Shown here in pieces: positions 44,622-53,593 of a stretch of 64,000 bases of DNA. Source of the stretch: JAKVAV01 sp047632755 (GTDB taxonomy: Bacteria; Bacteroidota; Bacteroidia; Flavobacteriales_D; Cryomorphaceae); contig JBLIDT010000009.1 of the NCBI GenBank assembly GCA_047632755.1, positions 52,152-116,151 of the forward strand, given 5' to 3'. The translations under genes and the position numbers were made by a program. Below the pieces are notes generated by a model. The model ran no database searches. It had not been told where the DNA came from and saw nothing but the letters and a program-made list of their open reading frames with translations. Position 1 is the first letter of the stretch; each line of letters starts with the position of its first letter.

Positions 44622-45605
44622 ATGAGAGAGATCCAATTCAGAGAAGCAATTTGCGAGGCCATGACCGAAGAGATGCGTCGTGATGAACGCGTATTCCTAA
44701 TGGGAGAAGAAGTTGCTGAATACAATGGTGCTTATAAAGCCAGTAAAGGAATGTTGGATGAGTTTGGTCCAAAAAGGGTGATTGATACCCCGATTGCCGA
44801 ACTCGGTTTTACAGGAATTGCCGTTGGCGCTGCCATGAATGGTCTGCGACCTATCGTTGAATTTATGACTTGGAACTTTGCTATTTTGGCTGCAGATCAA
44901 ATGATAAATTGTTCTGCCAAGATGCTTCAAATGAGCGGTGGTCAATTTGGTTCCCCTTGTGTTTTTAGAGGTCCAAATGGTCCTGCAGGTCAATTGGGAG
45001 CCACACACTCTCAAAGTTTTGAGAGCATGTATGCACACGTTCCAGGATTGAAAGTAGTTACCCCATCAAATCCATACGACGCAAAAGGTTTGCTCAAAGC
45101 AGCCATACGTGATGACGATCCAGTGATATTTATGGAATCGGAGAGAATGTATGGAGACAAAGGTATGGCACCTGAAGGAGAGTACATCATTCCTCTGGGT
45201 CTAGCCGATGTGAAAAGAAAGGGTACAGATGTGACTATCGTTTCTTTCGGTAAAATCATGAAGGTAGTTCTAGAAGCGGCTGAGCAATTGTCCAAAGAAG
45301 GGATTAGCGCTGAGGTGATTGATCTTAGAACAATTCGTCCAATGGATATAGACACTATCATTGAAAGTGTCAAGAAGACGAATCGATTGGTGGTGGTAGA
45401 AGAAGACTGGCCAGTGGCTTCCATTTCTTCTGAAATTTCTCATAGAGTTCAGCTTCACGCATTCGATTATCTCGATGCTCCGGTGAGACGAGTTACCTTG
45501 GCTGATGCTCCTTTTGCATTTGCAGTTCCTTTTATAAATGAGTCCTTGCCGAACGTCGAAAGAACGATTAAGGCTGTCAAAGACGTGACTTACACAGTTA
45601 AATAA
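44622..45605 (+). CDS. pdhB: Pyruvate dehydrogenase E1 component, beta subunit
   Basis: 327-aa beta subunit of the heterotetrameric thiamine-diphosphate E1 enzyme, which decarboxylates pyruvate. Typical motifs: MGEEVAEYNGAYKASKGMLDEFGPKRVIDTPIAELGFTG (about residues 27-65), the Glu of which contacts ThDP, PIVEFMTWNFAILAADQMINCSAKM near 77-101 and RGPNGPAGQLGATHSQSFE near 117-135. It stands alone with its own promoter; the E1-alpha and E2 genes are not in the window, although lpdA (E3) is. A branched-chain 2-oxo acid role is less likely from the sequence pattern. Confidence 0.93.
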   Translation: MREIQFREAICEAMTEEMRRDERVFLMGEEVAEYNGAYKASKGMLDEFGPKRVIDTPIAELGFTGIAVGAAMNGLRPIVEFMTWNFAILAADQMINCSAKMLQMSGGQFGSPCVFRGPNGPAGQLGATHSQSFESMYAHVPGLKVVTPSNPYDAKGLLKAAIRDDDPVIFMESERMYGDKGMAPEGEYIIPLGLADVKRKGTDVTIVSFGKIMKVVLEAAEQLSKEGISAEVIDLRTIRPMDIDTIIESVKKTNRLVVVEEDWPVASISSEISHRVQLHAFDYLDAPVRRVTLADAPFAFAVPFINESLPNVERTIKAVKDVTYTVK

Positions 45606-45636
45606 TTCTTACGTTTTTCTCTCAGTTTCAATTCGA

Positions 45637-45668
45637 TTGTGGCTTATAGCTTAAAAAGTCTATTTTTG
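45637..45668 (+). promoter_or_regulatory. Bacteroidota promoter of the pyrophosphatase gene
   Basis: TTG (45637-45639), a 21-nt spacer and TATTTTTG (45661-45668) match the consensus, 32 nt before the ATG at 45701. Confidence 0.72.
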
Positions 45669-45700
45669 CCCCCCGAATTTGGAAAACAAAATTACTACAG

Positions 45701-48466
45701 ATGAATAATATTCTATTTGCAGCTCCACTACTTGCTGTAGTCGGTCTTATTGTAATGGCCATTAAGGCCAAATGGGTCAAAAAGCAAGACGCAGGTGACG
45801 AAAAAATGCAGAAGCTCGCGGGCTACATAAAGGAAGGCGCACTGGCTTTCTTGAAAGCAGAGTATCGAATGCTCGCCATATTTGTTGTAATCGCAGGAAT
45901 TTTATTGGGTGTTGTATCGATGATGGTTGAAACCACACATTGGTTTATCGTTATTGCTTTCGTTATAGGTGCCGTTTTTTCAGCTGTAGCTGGAAATATA
46001 GGTATGCGCATAGCTACTGATGCCAATGTGAGGACAACGCAAGCAGCACGAACAAGTTTAAAGCAAGCCTTAAAAGTTTCGTTTGGAGCAGGTACCGTTA
46101 TGGGACTGGGTGTAGCTGGATTGGCTGTTTTTGGTCTGAGCACAATTTTCGCTTTGTTGACCATATCTTTTATGGGCGAAGGCTACGATTACTTGCAGAT
46201 GACCGTTGTTCTAGAATCTCTAGCAGGATTTTCATTGGGAGCAGAATCTATTGCTCTATTTGCTCGTGTAGGTGGAGGTATTTATACAAAAGCAGCCGAT
46301 GTAGGGGCTGACCTTGTTGGAAAAGTCGAAGCGGGCATTCCTGAAGATGATCCCCGTAACCCCGCAACTATTGCAGATAACGTTGGAGACAACGTAGGTG
46401 ATGTGGCTGGAATGGGAGCTGACCTTTTTGGATCTTATGTAGCCACGATGCTAGCCGCTATGGTTCTTGGGAACTACGTCGTTAATGATCATACAAGCGG
46501 TGCTGGGATGGACGATAGTTTTGGAGGAATCGGGCCGATCATGTTGCCTATTCTGATTGCAGGTCTGGGAATAATCTATTCCATTATCGGAACTTTTGTC
46601 GTGAAGATTAAGGACGAAAGCGCGAAAGAAAAAGAAGTACAGAGAGCATTTAATATTGGGAACTGGGGTTCGATTATCTTAACTGGTATATCGACTTACT
46701 TCGTTATTCAATGGATGCTTCCTGAAAGCCTGAACATGACATTCTTTGGAGAAGGTTCTAAAGCCGTTTCTTCAATGGAAGTTTTTTATGCTGTGATCGT
46801 CGGTTTGGTTGTAGGAGGTTTGATTAGCTACTTGACAGAGTACTACACGGCCATTGGAAAGAAGCCAGTAAATACAATCGTACAAAATTCATCTACTGGC
46901 GCTGCAACCAATATTATTGCTGGTTTATCTCAGGGGATGATGTCAACTTTCTTTCCTGTTTTGTTATTTGCGGCAGCCATTTGGGCAGCTTATGCATTTG
47001 CAGGATTTTATGGTGTAGCGATCGCCGCTTCTGCAATGATGTCTACAACGGCTATGCAATTGGCTATTGATGCTTTTGGTCCTATTGCAGACAATGCAGG
47101 AGGAATAGCTGAAATGAGTGAATTACCCAGCGAAGTTAGAACGCGCACAGATATTCTGGATACCGTAGGAAACACGACTGCTGCAACTGGTAAAGGTTTT
47201 GCCATTGCTTCTGCAGCTTTGACTGCATTGGCACTATTTGCAGCTTACGTGACCTTCACAGGAATTGATGGAATCAACATCTTTAAAGCTCCTGTATTGT
47301 CTGCTTTATTTGTTGGCGCTATGATTCCTGTTGTCTTCTCAGCTTTGGCGATGAGCGCTGTTGGTAAGGCGGCCATGGCAATGGTGAAAGAAGTGAGACG
47401 TCAGTTCAAAGAAATTCCTGGAATAATGGAAGGAAAGGCTGAGCCAGAATATGACAAATGTGTTGAGATTTCGACGGAAGCTTCTCTAAAGGAAATGATG
47501 TTGCCTGGTCTATTGACTATCGTAACTCCGATTGTTGTCGCATTTGCTACCAAGCTATTCACGGGCGATCATTTGCTTGCCGCTGAAGTATTGGGTGGAT
47601 ATATGGCTGGTGTCACTGTTTCTGGTGTAATGTGGGCTATCTTCCAAAACAATGCTGGTGGTGCATGGGACAATGCCAAGAAGTCTTTCGAAGCAGGTGT
47701 AATGATCGATGGCGAAATGACGTACAAAGGTTCAGAAGCGCACAAGGCAGCTGTAACAGGTGATACCGTTGGAGATCCTTTCAAAGATACTTCAGGACCA
47801 TCAATGAACATTTTGATCAAGCTTACCTGTTTGGTTGGTTTGGTGATTGCGCCTCTTATAGGAGAAGGTGACGGTCACTCTCAATCAGAGAATGTTATTG
47901 AGGAAGCTTCCATGATATCTGTTGATTCTAAAGAAAGCAAAGGGCCAAACGGAGAGTATAAAATCACTACTGAGAATTCTGAATTCCGATGGATAGGTAA
48001 AAAAGTTACTGGTCAACACAACGGTACGATCGCGACCAAAGGAGAAGCTTCTTTCGAAAATGGTAAGATCGTTTCTGGGAACTTTGATATTGACATGACA
48101 ACCATTAAGGTGACTGACATCAAAGACGCAGAATCAAACGCTGATTTGACTGGTCATCTTTTGAATGAGGACTTTTTTGATGTGGAGAATTTCCCAAAGG
48201 CTGCCCTAAGAATTAGCGGTTCAAAAATGGTTGACCCACAAGGAGTTTACAAATTCGAAGGAGGGCTCTCGATGAAAGGCAAAACAAGCAATGTGTCTGG
48301 TGAGTACAAACTCAGCGAAGTTGATGGAGCTTATATGCTCGAGGGTGGATTTACTTTCGACCGAACCAAACATGACATCAAGTACAACTCAGGTTCTTTC
48401 TTCTCTGACTTGGGAGACAAAGTGATTTACGATGAGGTTCCCGTTTCTTTTCAGGTGAAACTCTGA
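45701..48466 (+). CDS. hppA: Membrane-bound ion-pumping pyrophosphatase fused to a C-terminal YceI domain
   Basis: 921 aa. Residues about 1-735 are a complete M-PPase that couples PPi hydrolysis to Na+ and/or H+ export: the substrate loop ADVGADLVGKVEAGIPEDDPRNPATIADNVGDNVGD lies near 197-232 and GNTTAATGKG near 490-499. Alanine in place of lysine in that last motif marks the K+-dependent, mostly Na+-pumping class. After an LIGEGDGHSQ linker, residues about 747-921 form a YceI-like lipocalin domain (YKITTENSEFRWIGKKVTGQHNGTI, GNFDIDMTTIKV, HLLNEDFFDVENFPKAAL). There is no stop, frame change or promoter between the parts. M-PPase C-termini face outward, so the YceI domain should lie in the periplasm. 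Confidence 0.93.
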   Translation: MNNILFAAPLLAVVGLIVMAIKAKWVKKQDAGDEKMQKLAGYIKEGALAFLKAEYRMLAIFVVIAGILLGVVSMMVETTHWFIVIAFVIGAVFSAVAGNIGMRIATDANVRTTQAARTSLKQALKVSFGAGTVMGLGVAGLAVFGLSTIFALLTISFMGEGYDYLQMTVVLESLAGFSLGAESIALFARVGGGIYTKAADVGADLVGKVEAGIPEDDPRNPATIADNVGDNVGDVAGMGADLFGSYVATMLAAMVLGNYVVNDHTSGAGMDDSFGGIGPIMLPILIAGLGIIYSIIGTFVVKIKDESAKEKEVQRAFNIGNWGSIILTGISTYFVIQWMLPESLNMTFFGEGSKAVSSMEVFYAVIVGLVVGGLISYLTEYYTAIGKKPVNTIVQNSSTGAATNIIAGLSQGMMSTFFPVLLFAAAIWAAYAFAGFYGVAIAASAMMSTTAMQLAIDAFGPIADNAGGIAEMSELPSEVRTRTDILDTVGNTTAATGKGFAIASAALTALALFAAYVTFTGIDGINIFKAPVLSALFVGAMIPVVFSALAMSAVGKAAMAMVKEVRRQFKEIPGIMEGKAEPEYDKCVEISTEASLKEMMLPGLLTIVTPIVVAFATKLFTGDHLLAAEVLGGYMAGVTVSGVMWAIFQNNAGGAWDNAKKSFEAGVMIDGEMTYKGSEAHKAAVTGDTVGDPFKDTSGPSMNILIKLTCLVGLVIAPLIGEGDGHSQSENVIEEASMISVDSKESKGPNGEYKITTENSEFRWIGKKVTGQHNGTIATKGEASFENGKIVSGNFDIDMTTIKVTDIKDAESNADLTGHLLNEDFFDVENFPKAALRISGSKMVDPQGVYKFEGGLSMKGKTSNVSGEYKLSEVDGAYMLEGGFTFDRTKHDIKYNSGSFFSDLGDKVIYDEVPVSFQVKL

Positions 48467-48484
48467 TCCAAAAGATATTAAACG

Positions 48485-48515
48485 AAAAAGGCGCTTCAAT
48501 CGAAGCGCCTTTTTT
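48485..48515 (+). terminator. Bidirectional terminator between hppA and the kinase gene
   Basis: AAAAAGGCGCTTC, an AATC loop and GAAGCGCCTTTTTT form a stem flanked by A- and T-runs, so it can serve both convergent genes. Confidence 0.92.
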
Positions 48516-48539
48516 ATGTTTGAAAGTTTTTGAATTCCT

Positions 48540-49154
48540 TTAAAATAGCCCATTAATTTCGCCATCAATAGCGGTGATGATCTCACCTAGGTCCTCCGCA
48601 TTTTCGTGAAAGGCATTGTCATCTACATCGATGATCAAAATCTTTCCCTTATCGTAGGTGGAGATCCAAGCCTCGTATCGTTCGTTCAATCTTTTGAGGT
48701 AATCCAGGCGAATGGCCTCTTCGTACTCTCGACCTCTTTTTTGGATGTTGGTTACCAATGCTGGCACCGTCGCCCGCAGGTATATCAACAAGTCAGGAGC
48801 TTGAATATAATTCTCCATCGAATTGAAAAGCGAGAAGTAATTCTCAAAATCCCGAGTGGTCATCAACCCCATCGCGTGGAGGTTTGGTGCAAAGATGTAC
48901 GCGTCCTCGTATATCGTTCTGTCTTGAATGACTTTGATATCCTTCTGACGGATTTCTGCGATTTGATTGAATCGGCTGTTCAAGAAGTAAATCTGAAGAT
49001 TGAAAGACCATCGCTGCATGTCTTTGTAGAAATCCAAGAGGTATGGATTTTCGTCCACATCCTCAAAATGAGTTTCCCATTTGTAATGCTTGGCCAACAA
49101 TCCTGTGAGAGTTGTCTTACCTGAACCTATATTTCCTGCTACTGCTACGTGCAT
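48540..49154 (-). CDS. Deoxynucleoside kinase (first of two)
   Basis: 204-aa dNK/thymidine-kinase-2-like enzyme that salvages deoxynucleosides to monophosphates. P-loop GNIGSGKTT is at residues 7-15; the catalytic acid is in HFEDVDENPYLLDFYKDMQRWSFNLQIYFL (about 29-58); the DRTIYED motif (about 90-96) fits the D-R-x substrate/phosphate site, and the lid is QKRGREYE (about 145-152). Substrate preference is not predictable. A -7 element is 18 nt upstream, and a second, different kinase is 7 kb away. Confidence 0.92.
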   Translation of the reverse strand: MHVAVAGNIGSGKTTLTGLLAKHYKWETHFEDVDENPYLLDFYKDMQRWSFNLQIYFLNSRFNQIAEIRQKDIKVIQDRTIYEDAYIFAPNLHAMGLMTTRDFENYFSLFNSMENYIQAPDLLIYLRATVPALVTNIQKRGREYEEAIRLDYLKRLNERYEAWISTYDKGKILIIDVDDNAFHENAEDLGEIITAIDGEINGLF

Positions 49155-49171
49155 AATTTCTGAATAATGGG

Positions 49172-49179
49172 CAAAAATA
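49172..49179 (-). promoter_or_regulatory. Bacteroidota -7 element upstream of the first kinase
   Basis: CAAAAATA reads TATTTTTG on the minus strand, 17 nt from the ATG. No clear -33 element. Confidence 0.5.
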
Positions 49180-49203
49180 CAAATATTGACGGTGTAGTGA
49201 GAC

Positions 49204-49998
49204 TTAAGGCATGATTAGCTCCCAAACTTTAATATTGTCGCCACAAAGTCCTGCTACTCTGTTCTTAAAAACCAAAGCTTGAGAGCAATCTTCGGGGAGC
49301 TCAATTTCCGTCTCCGTATAGTCGCGCATATTGTATCTGTGAAGCTTATTGTCCTTAAAATAAACTACGGTATTTTCAAGTACTTGAAATCTTTCCAGCC
49401 CTTTGATGGGAATAGTATTGATGTAAGTTCCAAAAATGTCGAAGACGAGAATTCCCGATTCGGGATTGTTCAAATAAATGCGGTTGGCAAACTCCACCAA
49501 GTAGTTCGGATTTAAATCCAGTCTCAGTACCTGTGCGAGATTCCCAGTTGTGCCCACTTGCTTAAAGTTCTCGTTCATTCGAATGAGAGAAAAACTCATA
49601 GCGTCGTAAAACCAGAAATAGTTTTGCACAGATGAACACCCCAAGATGCCCATACTGATGTTTTTACTCAAGAGATTTATTCTTCCCCTGTTGTCGCTTA
49701 GCGTATTGTCGAGTAAAATAACATAGTTGAGGTCGGGATACATGACCATCGGTCGCAGCGAATAAGTTATATCCAGCGCGCTGACTTCGCCCATTTGCTC
49801 ATCGCTGAAGCGAAAGGCAAAAGTCCCATCGGACTTGTATTTGAAAATCTCAGTATTTCGCACTCCATAGACATTAAGGAGGTTGTCGTATTCGATGAAG
49901 TCAAATTTTCCTGGAATGGCATAAAGCTCCATGAATTGAGCTTGAGCAATATGGAAGGAAAAAAGGAATAGTGACGAAGTGAGAAAAGCTCTGATCAT
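49204..49998 (-). CDS. Hypothetical exported protein, probable beta-propeller
   Basis: 264 aa with a signal peptide (AFLTSSLFLFSFHIAQAQ). The mature protein is made of short beta strands with loosely repeated motifs (NVYGVRNTEIFKYKSDG, FANRIYLNNPESGILVFDIFGTYINTI, LENTVVYFKDNKLHRYNM), consistent with a propeller, and has a few cysteines. No catalytic motif or family is recognised. It overlaps the end of the GH3 gene by 4 bp (ATGA), so the two are probably translated together. Confidence 0.75.
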   Translation of the reverse strand: MIRAFLTSSLFLFSFHIAQAQFMELYAIPGKFDFIEYDNLLNVYGVRNTEIFKYKSDGTFAFRFSDEQMGEVSALDITYSLRPMVMYPDLNYVILLDNTLSDNRGRINLLSKNISMGILGCSSVQNYFWFYDAMSFSLIRMNENFKQVGTTGNLAQVLRLDLNPNYLVEFANRIYLNNPESGILVFDIFGTYINTIPIKGLERFQVLENTVVYFKDNKLHRYNMRDYTETEIELPEDCSQALVFKNRVAGLCGDNIKVWELIMP

Positions 49999-51515
49999 AC
50001 GGTTTCTTGAACGAGCATTTCTCTGATTTCGTCTAGGAACTTTCTGTTATTGGCTAAGCGGGGTACTTTGTGTTGCCCTCCTAATTTACCTTGATTTTTC
50101 AGCCAGTTGTAAAATGTCTTTGTTGGAACTTTCTTCACCAATGGAAAGCGCAGGGTCAAATCTCCCGTTCTCTTAGCTTCGTAATCGCTGTTCAGTTTTT
50201 TGAGTTCATTGTCCAATATGGCTGCGAAGGTCTCGAGGTTTTCAGGCGCTCGGTCAAATTCTACCAGCCACTCATGCCCTCCTGTTCCCTCATGACTCAT
50301 GTAAACAGGGCCAGCCGTATAGTCAACAATCGAGCAATCACATTCTTTGCATGCTTTGGAAAGCGCTTTTTCTGCATTGTCGATGATCAGCTCTTCACCG
50401 AAAGCATTGATAAAGTGCTTGGTCCTTCCTGTTACTCGAATCCGGAAAGGAAATTTTGAAGTAAAACTTACGGTATCACCAATTCGATAACGCCAAAGGC
50501 CTGCATTGGTGCTGATTACAATTTCGTAATTCTCACCGATCTCCACCTCACTCAAGCTCACTATCCGCGGATTTTCGTCGTGTGATTCAGATGCTCGAAT
50601 GAATTCATAATAAATGCCATAGTCGAGCATGAGCAACATATCGTCTGCATTGCTCCGGTCTTGGATTCCAAAATACCCTTCGCTGGCATTGTAGCTATCG
50701 TAATAATTCATCTTATTCGACCCGATGATTCGATCAAACTGTTCCCGATATGGCGCGAAATTTACCCCGCCGTGAATGTATAGTTCAAGATTCGGCCATA
50801 TCTCATGAATGGTTTTCTTTCCTTTTAATTCGAGAACACGTTTGAGCAAAACCAGCGTCCATGACGGAACACCAGCCATATTCGTCACATTTTCATCCTT
50901 TACGCTCTCCGCCATGCGCTCAATCTTTTCTTCCCAATTATCCATCAATGCGATCGATCGGTCGGGGATGCGTTTCATCTCTACCCAAAGAGGAAGGTTA
51001 TTGATGATGATTGCCGATAGGTCGCCAGAGTACGAATCCTTCCTGAACTGATTGATTTGGCTGCTTCCGCCTAAAACCAATGACTTCCCGTTGTAAAGCC
51101 CATTATTTGGGTGGTTGTAATTGTAAACGGCTAGCAGGTCCTTACCTCCTTTGTAATGACACCCTTCTAGTGCCTCTCGGCTAACGGGTATAAACTTGCT
51201 CTTGTCACTCGTCGTCCCCGATGATTTGGCAAACCAATTGATCTCAGTAGGCCAAAGAAGATTTTGTTCGCCTTTCTGCAAGCGGCTCACGTAAGGTTTT
51301 ACATCTTCGTAAGTTTGCAGTGGAACTCGGTCGCGGTAGGTTCTTTGTGATCGAATACTCGCGTAATCGTATTTTCGGCCCCATTCTGTATCCTTGGCTG
51401 TGTCAATAAGTCGCTCGAACAACTCATTTTGAACCTCTACAGGATATTTCATGAAGAGCTCGATCTGATGAAAGCGTTTCTTCATGAACCAGGAGAAGAC
51501 AGAATTTAAGGCCAT
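49995..51515 (-). CDS. GH3-family acyl-adenylating enzyme
   Basis: 506 aa from the ATG at 51515 (MALNSVFSWFMKKRFHQIELF); the open frame begins 24 codons earlier, but that hydrophobic stretch runs into the divergent gene and lacks family similarity. GH3 motifs: WFAKSSGTTSDKSKFIPVS (ATP loop, about residues 103-121), YIHGGVNFAPYREQF near 265-279, YYDSYNASEGYFGIQD near 287-302 and WRYRIGDTVSF near 360-370. Plant GH3 enzymes conjugate amino acids to auxin or jasmonate; the bacterial relatives, common in Bacteroidota, have no established substrate. Confidence 0.9.
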   Translation of the reverse strand: MALNSVFSWFMKKRFHQIELFMKYPVEVQNELFERLIDTAKDTEWGRKYDYASIRSQRTYRDRVPLQTYEDVKPYVSRLQKGEQNLLWPTEINWFAKSSGTTSDKSKFIPVSREALEGCHYKGGKDLLAVYNYNHPNNGLYNGKSLVLGGSSQINQFRKDSYSGDLSAIIINNLPLWVEMKRIPDRSIALMDNWEEKIERMAESVKDENVTNMAGVPSWTLVLLKRVLELKGKKTIHEIWPNLELYIHGGVNFAPYREQFDRIIGSNKMNYYDSYNASEGYFGIQDRSNADDMLLMLDYGIYYEFIRASESHDENPRIVSLSEVEIGENYEIVISTNAGLWRYRIGDTVSFTSKFPFRIRVTGRTKHFINAFGEELIIDNAEKALSKACKECDCSIVDYTAGPVYMSHEGTGGHEWLVEFDRAPENLETFAAILDNELKKLNSDYEAKRTGDLTLRFPLVKKVPTKTFYNWLKNQGKLGGQHKVPRLANNRKFLDEIREMLVQETV

Positions 51516-51567
51516 AGTTACAGGATAGAGAACCAAATTACTAAAAAGGAAGTTATTAAGCTGCAAT

Positions 51568-52371
51568 ATGATGAATGCAAAAGGCACTTTGAGAAAGATG
51601 AATGTTACCGCAAATGGTGGCGTTCATTACAATCTCAACCTCAATAAAGAAATGGGTCCCGAAATCAATCAATGCATCAATAAAACATTGACATTGAAAT
51701 GGACTGGTAAAATAAATTGCACCAACTGTGGCAAGGACCTCAAGAAGACTTTTGGTCAAGGGTTTTGCTACGATTGTTTTACGAAAGCAGCTCAGGCTGC
51801 GCCCTGCATAATTAGGCCAGAGCTTTGCGAGGCTCACTTGGGGAAAGGAAGGGACGTAGAGTGGGAAGAGAAGCACCACAACCAGCCACATTTTATCTAT
51901 TTAGCCCAAACATCTGGCGTCAAAGTTGGGGTGACCAGATCAACCAATATTCCCAGCCGTTGGATCGATCAAGGAGCTTGGAGAGCCATAAAAATTGCAG
52001 AAGTCCCCTATCGAAAATTAGCGGGCGACGTGGAAATAGAGTTAAAACAGTACCTCTCTGACCGCACTGATTGGCGTAAGATGTTAAGAGATGAAAGGGG
52101 CGAAGAGGACCTGAAAAAGACTCGCGACGCAATGATCTCCTTCTTTCCTGAAGATTTGAAGCAATACGCCATTGCGGATTCAGAAGTTCATGAATTTCTT
52201 TATCCCGTCAGTCAGTATCCCGAAAAAGTTAAGTCGATAAATCTCGACAACGAAAAAACCATCGAGGGAACCCTAACGGGCATTCGAGGACAGTACCTCT
52301 ACTTTGACCACGAGAATGTGATCAACCTCAGGAAGTATAGTGGATACGAGGTCGAGTTTGAATGCGAATAA
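51568..52371 (+). CDS. DUF2797 protein with zinc-finger-like and GIY-YIG-like regions
   Basis: 267 aa. The N-terminal pattern GTLRKMNVT and a TGKINCTNCGKDLKKTFGQGFCYDCF cysteine cluster (about residues 48-73), plus APCIIRPELCEAHLG, suggest a bound zinc. HFIYLAQTSGVKVGVTRSTNIPSRWIDQGA (about 109-138) resembles the GIY-YIG nuclease core, with Y-x-A instead of GIY-YIG, so activity is doubtful. The family is widespread in Bacteroidota with unknown function. The start at 51568 or 51571 keeps the conserved KGTLRKM; it is 52 bp from the divergent GH3 start. Confidence 0.85.
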   Translation: MMNAKGTLRKMNVTANGGVHYNLNLNKEMGPEINQCINKTLTLKWTGKINCTNCGKDLKKTFGQGFCYDCFTKAAQAAPCIIRPELCEAHLGKGRDVEWEEKHHNQPHFIYLAQTSGVKVGVTRSTNIPSRWIDQGAWRAIKIAEVPYRKLAGDVEIELKQYLSDRTDWRKMLRDERGEEDLKKTRDAMISFFPEDLKQYAIADSEVHEFLYPVSQYPEKVKSINLDNEKTIEGTLTGIRGQYLYFDHENVINLRKYSGYEVEFECE

Positions 52372-52451
52372 AAAAGCACGGTTTCTAGCTGGACTTTTTA
52401 GATCGATATGAATTGAGCTCGATCCCTAATCATGAATTCAATCAATAAAAT

Positions 52452-52480
52452 ACCCAGCATCATGTTGATGCCGGGTTTTT
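52452..52480 (+). terminator. Terminator after the DUF2797 gene
   Basis: ACCCAGCATCA, a TGT loop and TGATGCCGGGT with one A-C mismatch, then TTTT. It lies between convergent genes and could act on both strands. Confidence 0.8.
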
Positions 52481-52505
52481 CCTTATAAAATCAATAATCA
52501 ATCGC

Positions 52506-53420
52506 TTATTTTGAAATCATGAATTTCTCTATCACCGTTTCCGTTTGCGTAGTCAAACGATAGATGTACACTCCTGCTGGCAGGTCAGAGCCGTTAAACG
52601 AGAAGCGGTAGTCAGCGTCGGGATTCGCTACACCGCTAAATAGAGATTCTACGCTGCGTCCGCTCATATCGTAAACTTCAAGAGTAGTGTATCCTTCATC
52701 AATCACGCTGAAGGTCACGTTGGACAAGTCGGTTGTAGGATTGGGGTATGAGGAAACAGCAGCACCTGCTGGCATTACAAAGTCAGAACTGGACCAAGGA
52801 CCAGCCACAATGGGGCTCTGAGAGCATCCGCAACGAACTTCCCAATCATATGAAGTGCCAGGATTAAGGAACTGTCCAGGGATAAGGAATTGAGATACAT
52901 TGTTGCCTCCGATGATTCTCGTCCCTAAAGTTTCTCCGTTTTTTGGTCCTATACGAATTTGGCATCCAATGGAGCCAGCTATGGGGTCCCAAGAAAGCAG
53001 TATGTCATCGCCTTGTATTTGAGAAACTAAACCCGTTACAGCAGGGTAGGGGTCTTCGCAAGGTGGTTCGCTGCTGTTTACGATTATTGTACCCACCATA
53101 TTGGGGTGGATGTCGCAATGATATGTGTATGTGCCTTCTACTGTTAACACAATAGATTCGGTCCATGGGGCAGAAGCAGCGATGCCCGTGGTAAAGGAGG
53201 CTGGGTTTCCAGGAAATATATCGGTAGAGCCGTTTGCGTTGTGGAATCCAGACACATTCATAAATGTTATCATATCCCCTGACTCAATGGTAATGCTGGC
53301 AGGTGTAAATTGAAAATTGCTGACTTCAACGATGTGGTTGACTTGCGCTGTAGTGACATCTGCCGCAAAAAAAGCCATCATGGTGCTAGCCGCGATGAGG
53401 AGGTTTGTAAATTTTTTCAT
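52506..53420 (-). CDS. T9SS-exported cupredoxin (plastocyanin-like) protein
   Basis: 304 aa. The signal peptide ends near DVTTAQ. Residues about 29-118 are a type-1 copper domain: VEVSNFQFTPASITIESGDMITFMN, then FHNANG and the copper-ligand stretch YTYHCDIHPNMVGTI (His, Cys, His, Met). Next is an Fn3-like module (CEDPYPAVTGLVSQ...YDWEVRCGCSQS...PWSSSDF), similar to the one in the FG-GAP protein at 12151. The C-terminus is a T9SS sorting domain (SSYPNPTTDLSNVTF, LEVYDMSGRSVESL, GVYIYRLTT). It is likely a surface or extracellular electron-transfer or copper-binding protein; the partner is unknown. Confidence 0.9.
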   Translation of the reverse strand: MKKFTNLLIAASTMMAFFAADVTTAQVNHIVEVSNFQFTPASITIESGDMITFMNVSGFHNANGSTDIFPGNPASFTTGIAASAPWTESIVLTVEGTYTYHCDIHPNMVGTIIVNSSEPPCEDPYPAVTGLVSQIQGDDILLSWDPIAGSIGCQIRIGPKNGETLGTRIIGGNNVSQFLIPGQFLNPGTSYDWEVRCGCSQSPIVAGPWSSSDFVMPAGAAVSSYPNPTTDLSNVTFSVIDEGYTTLEVYDMSGRSVESLFSGVANPDADYRFSFNGSDLPAGVYIYRLTTQTETVIEKFMISK

Positions 53421-53536
53421 GATGGTTTTTCGATTGGAGTATCTCTATTATTTCTCAATATAGAACAACTCAACAGCTTAAGCGAGTTTTACTTCAAAGT
53501 TTGTCAATCACGAATGGTGCGATTCACCGCTTGCTC

Positions 53537-53574
53537 ATAAAAAACCCCGGTATCTAAAGACACCAGGGTTTTTG
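53537..53574 (-). terminator. Terminator after sppA
   Basis: On the minus strand an AAAAACCCTGGTGTCT...GGTATCGGGG-type stem with three mismatches is followed by TTTTTTATG, 20 bp after the sppA stop. Confidence 0.75.
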
Positions 53575-53593
53575 AATCAGTTCATTCTAATGG

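Noticed and set aside
51568..51587. Overlap of the DUF2797 start with a longer GH3 frame
   Set aside because: The GH3 protein starts at 51515 by family similarity, so the genes are divergent without overlap.
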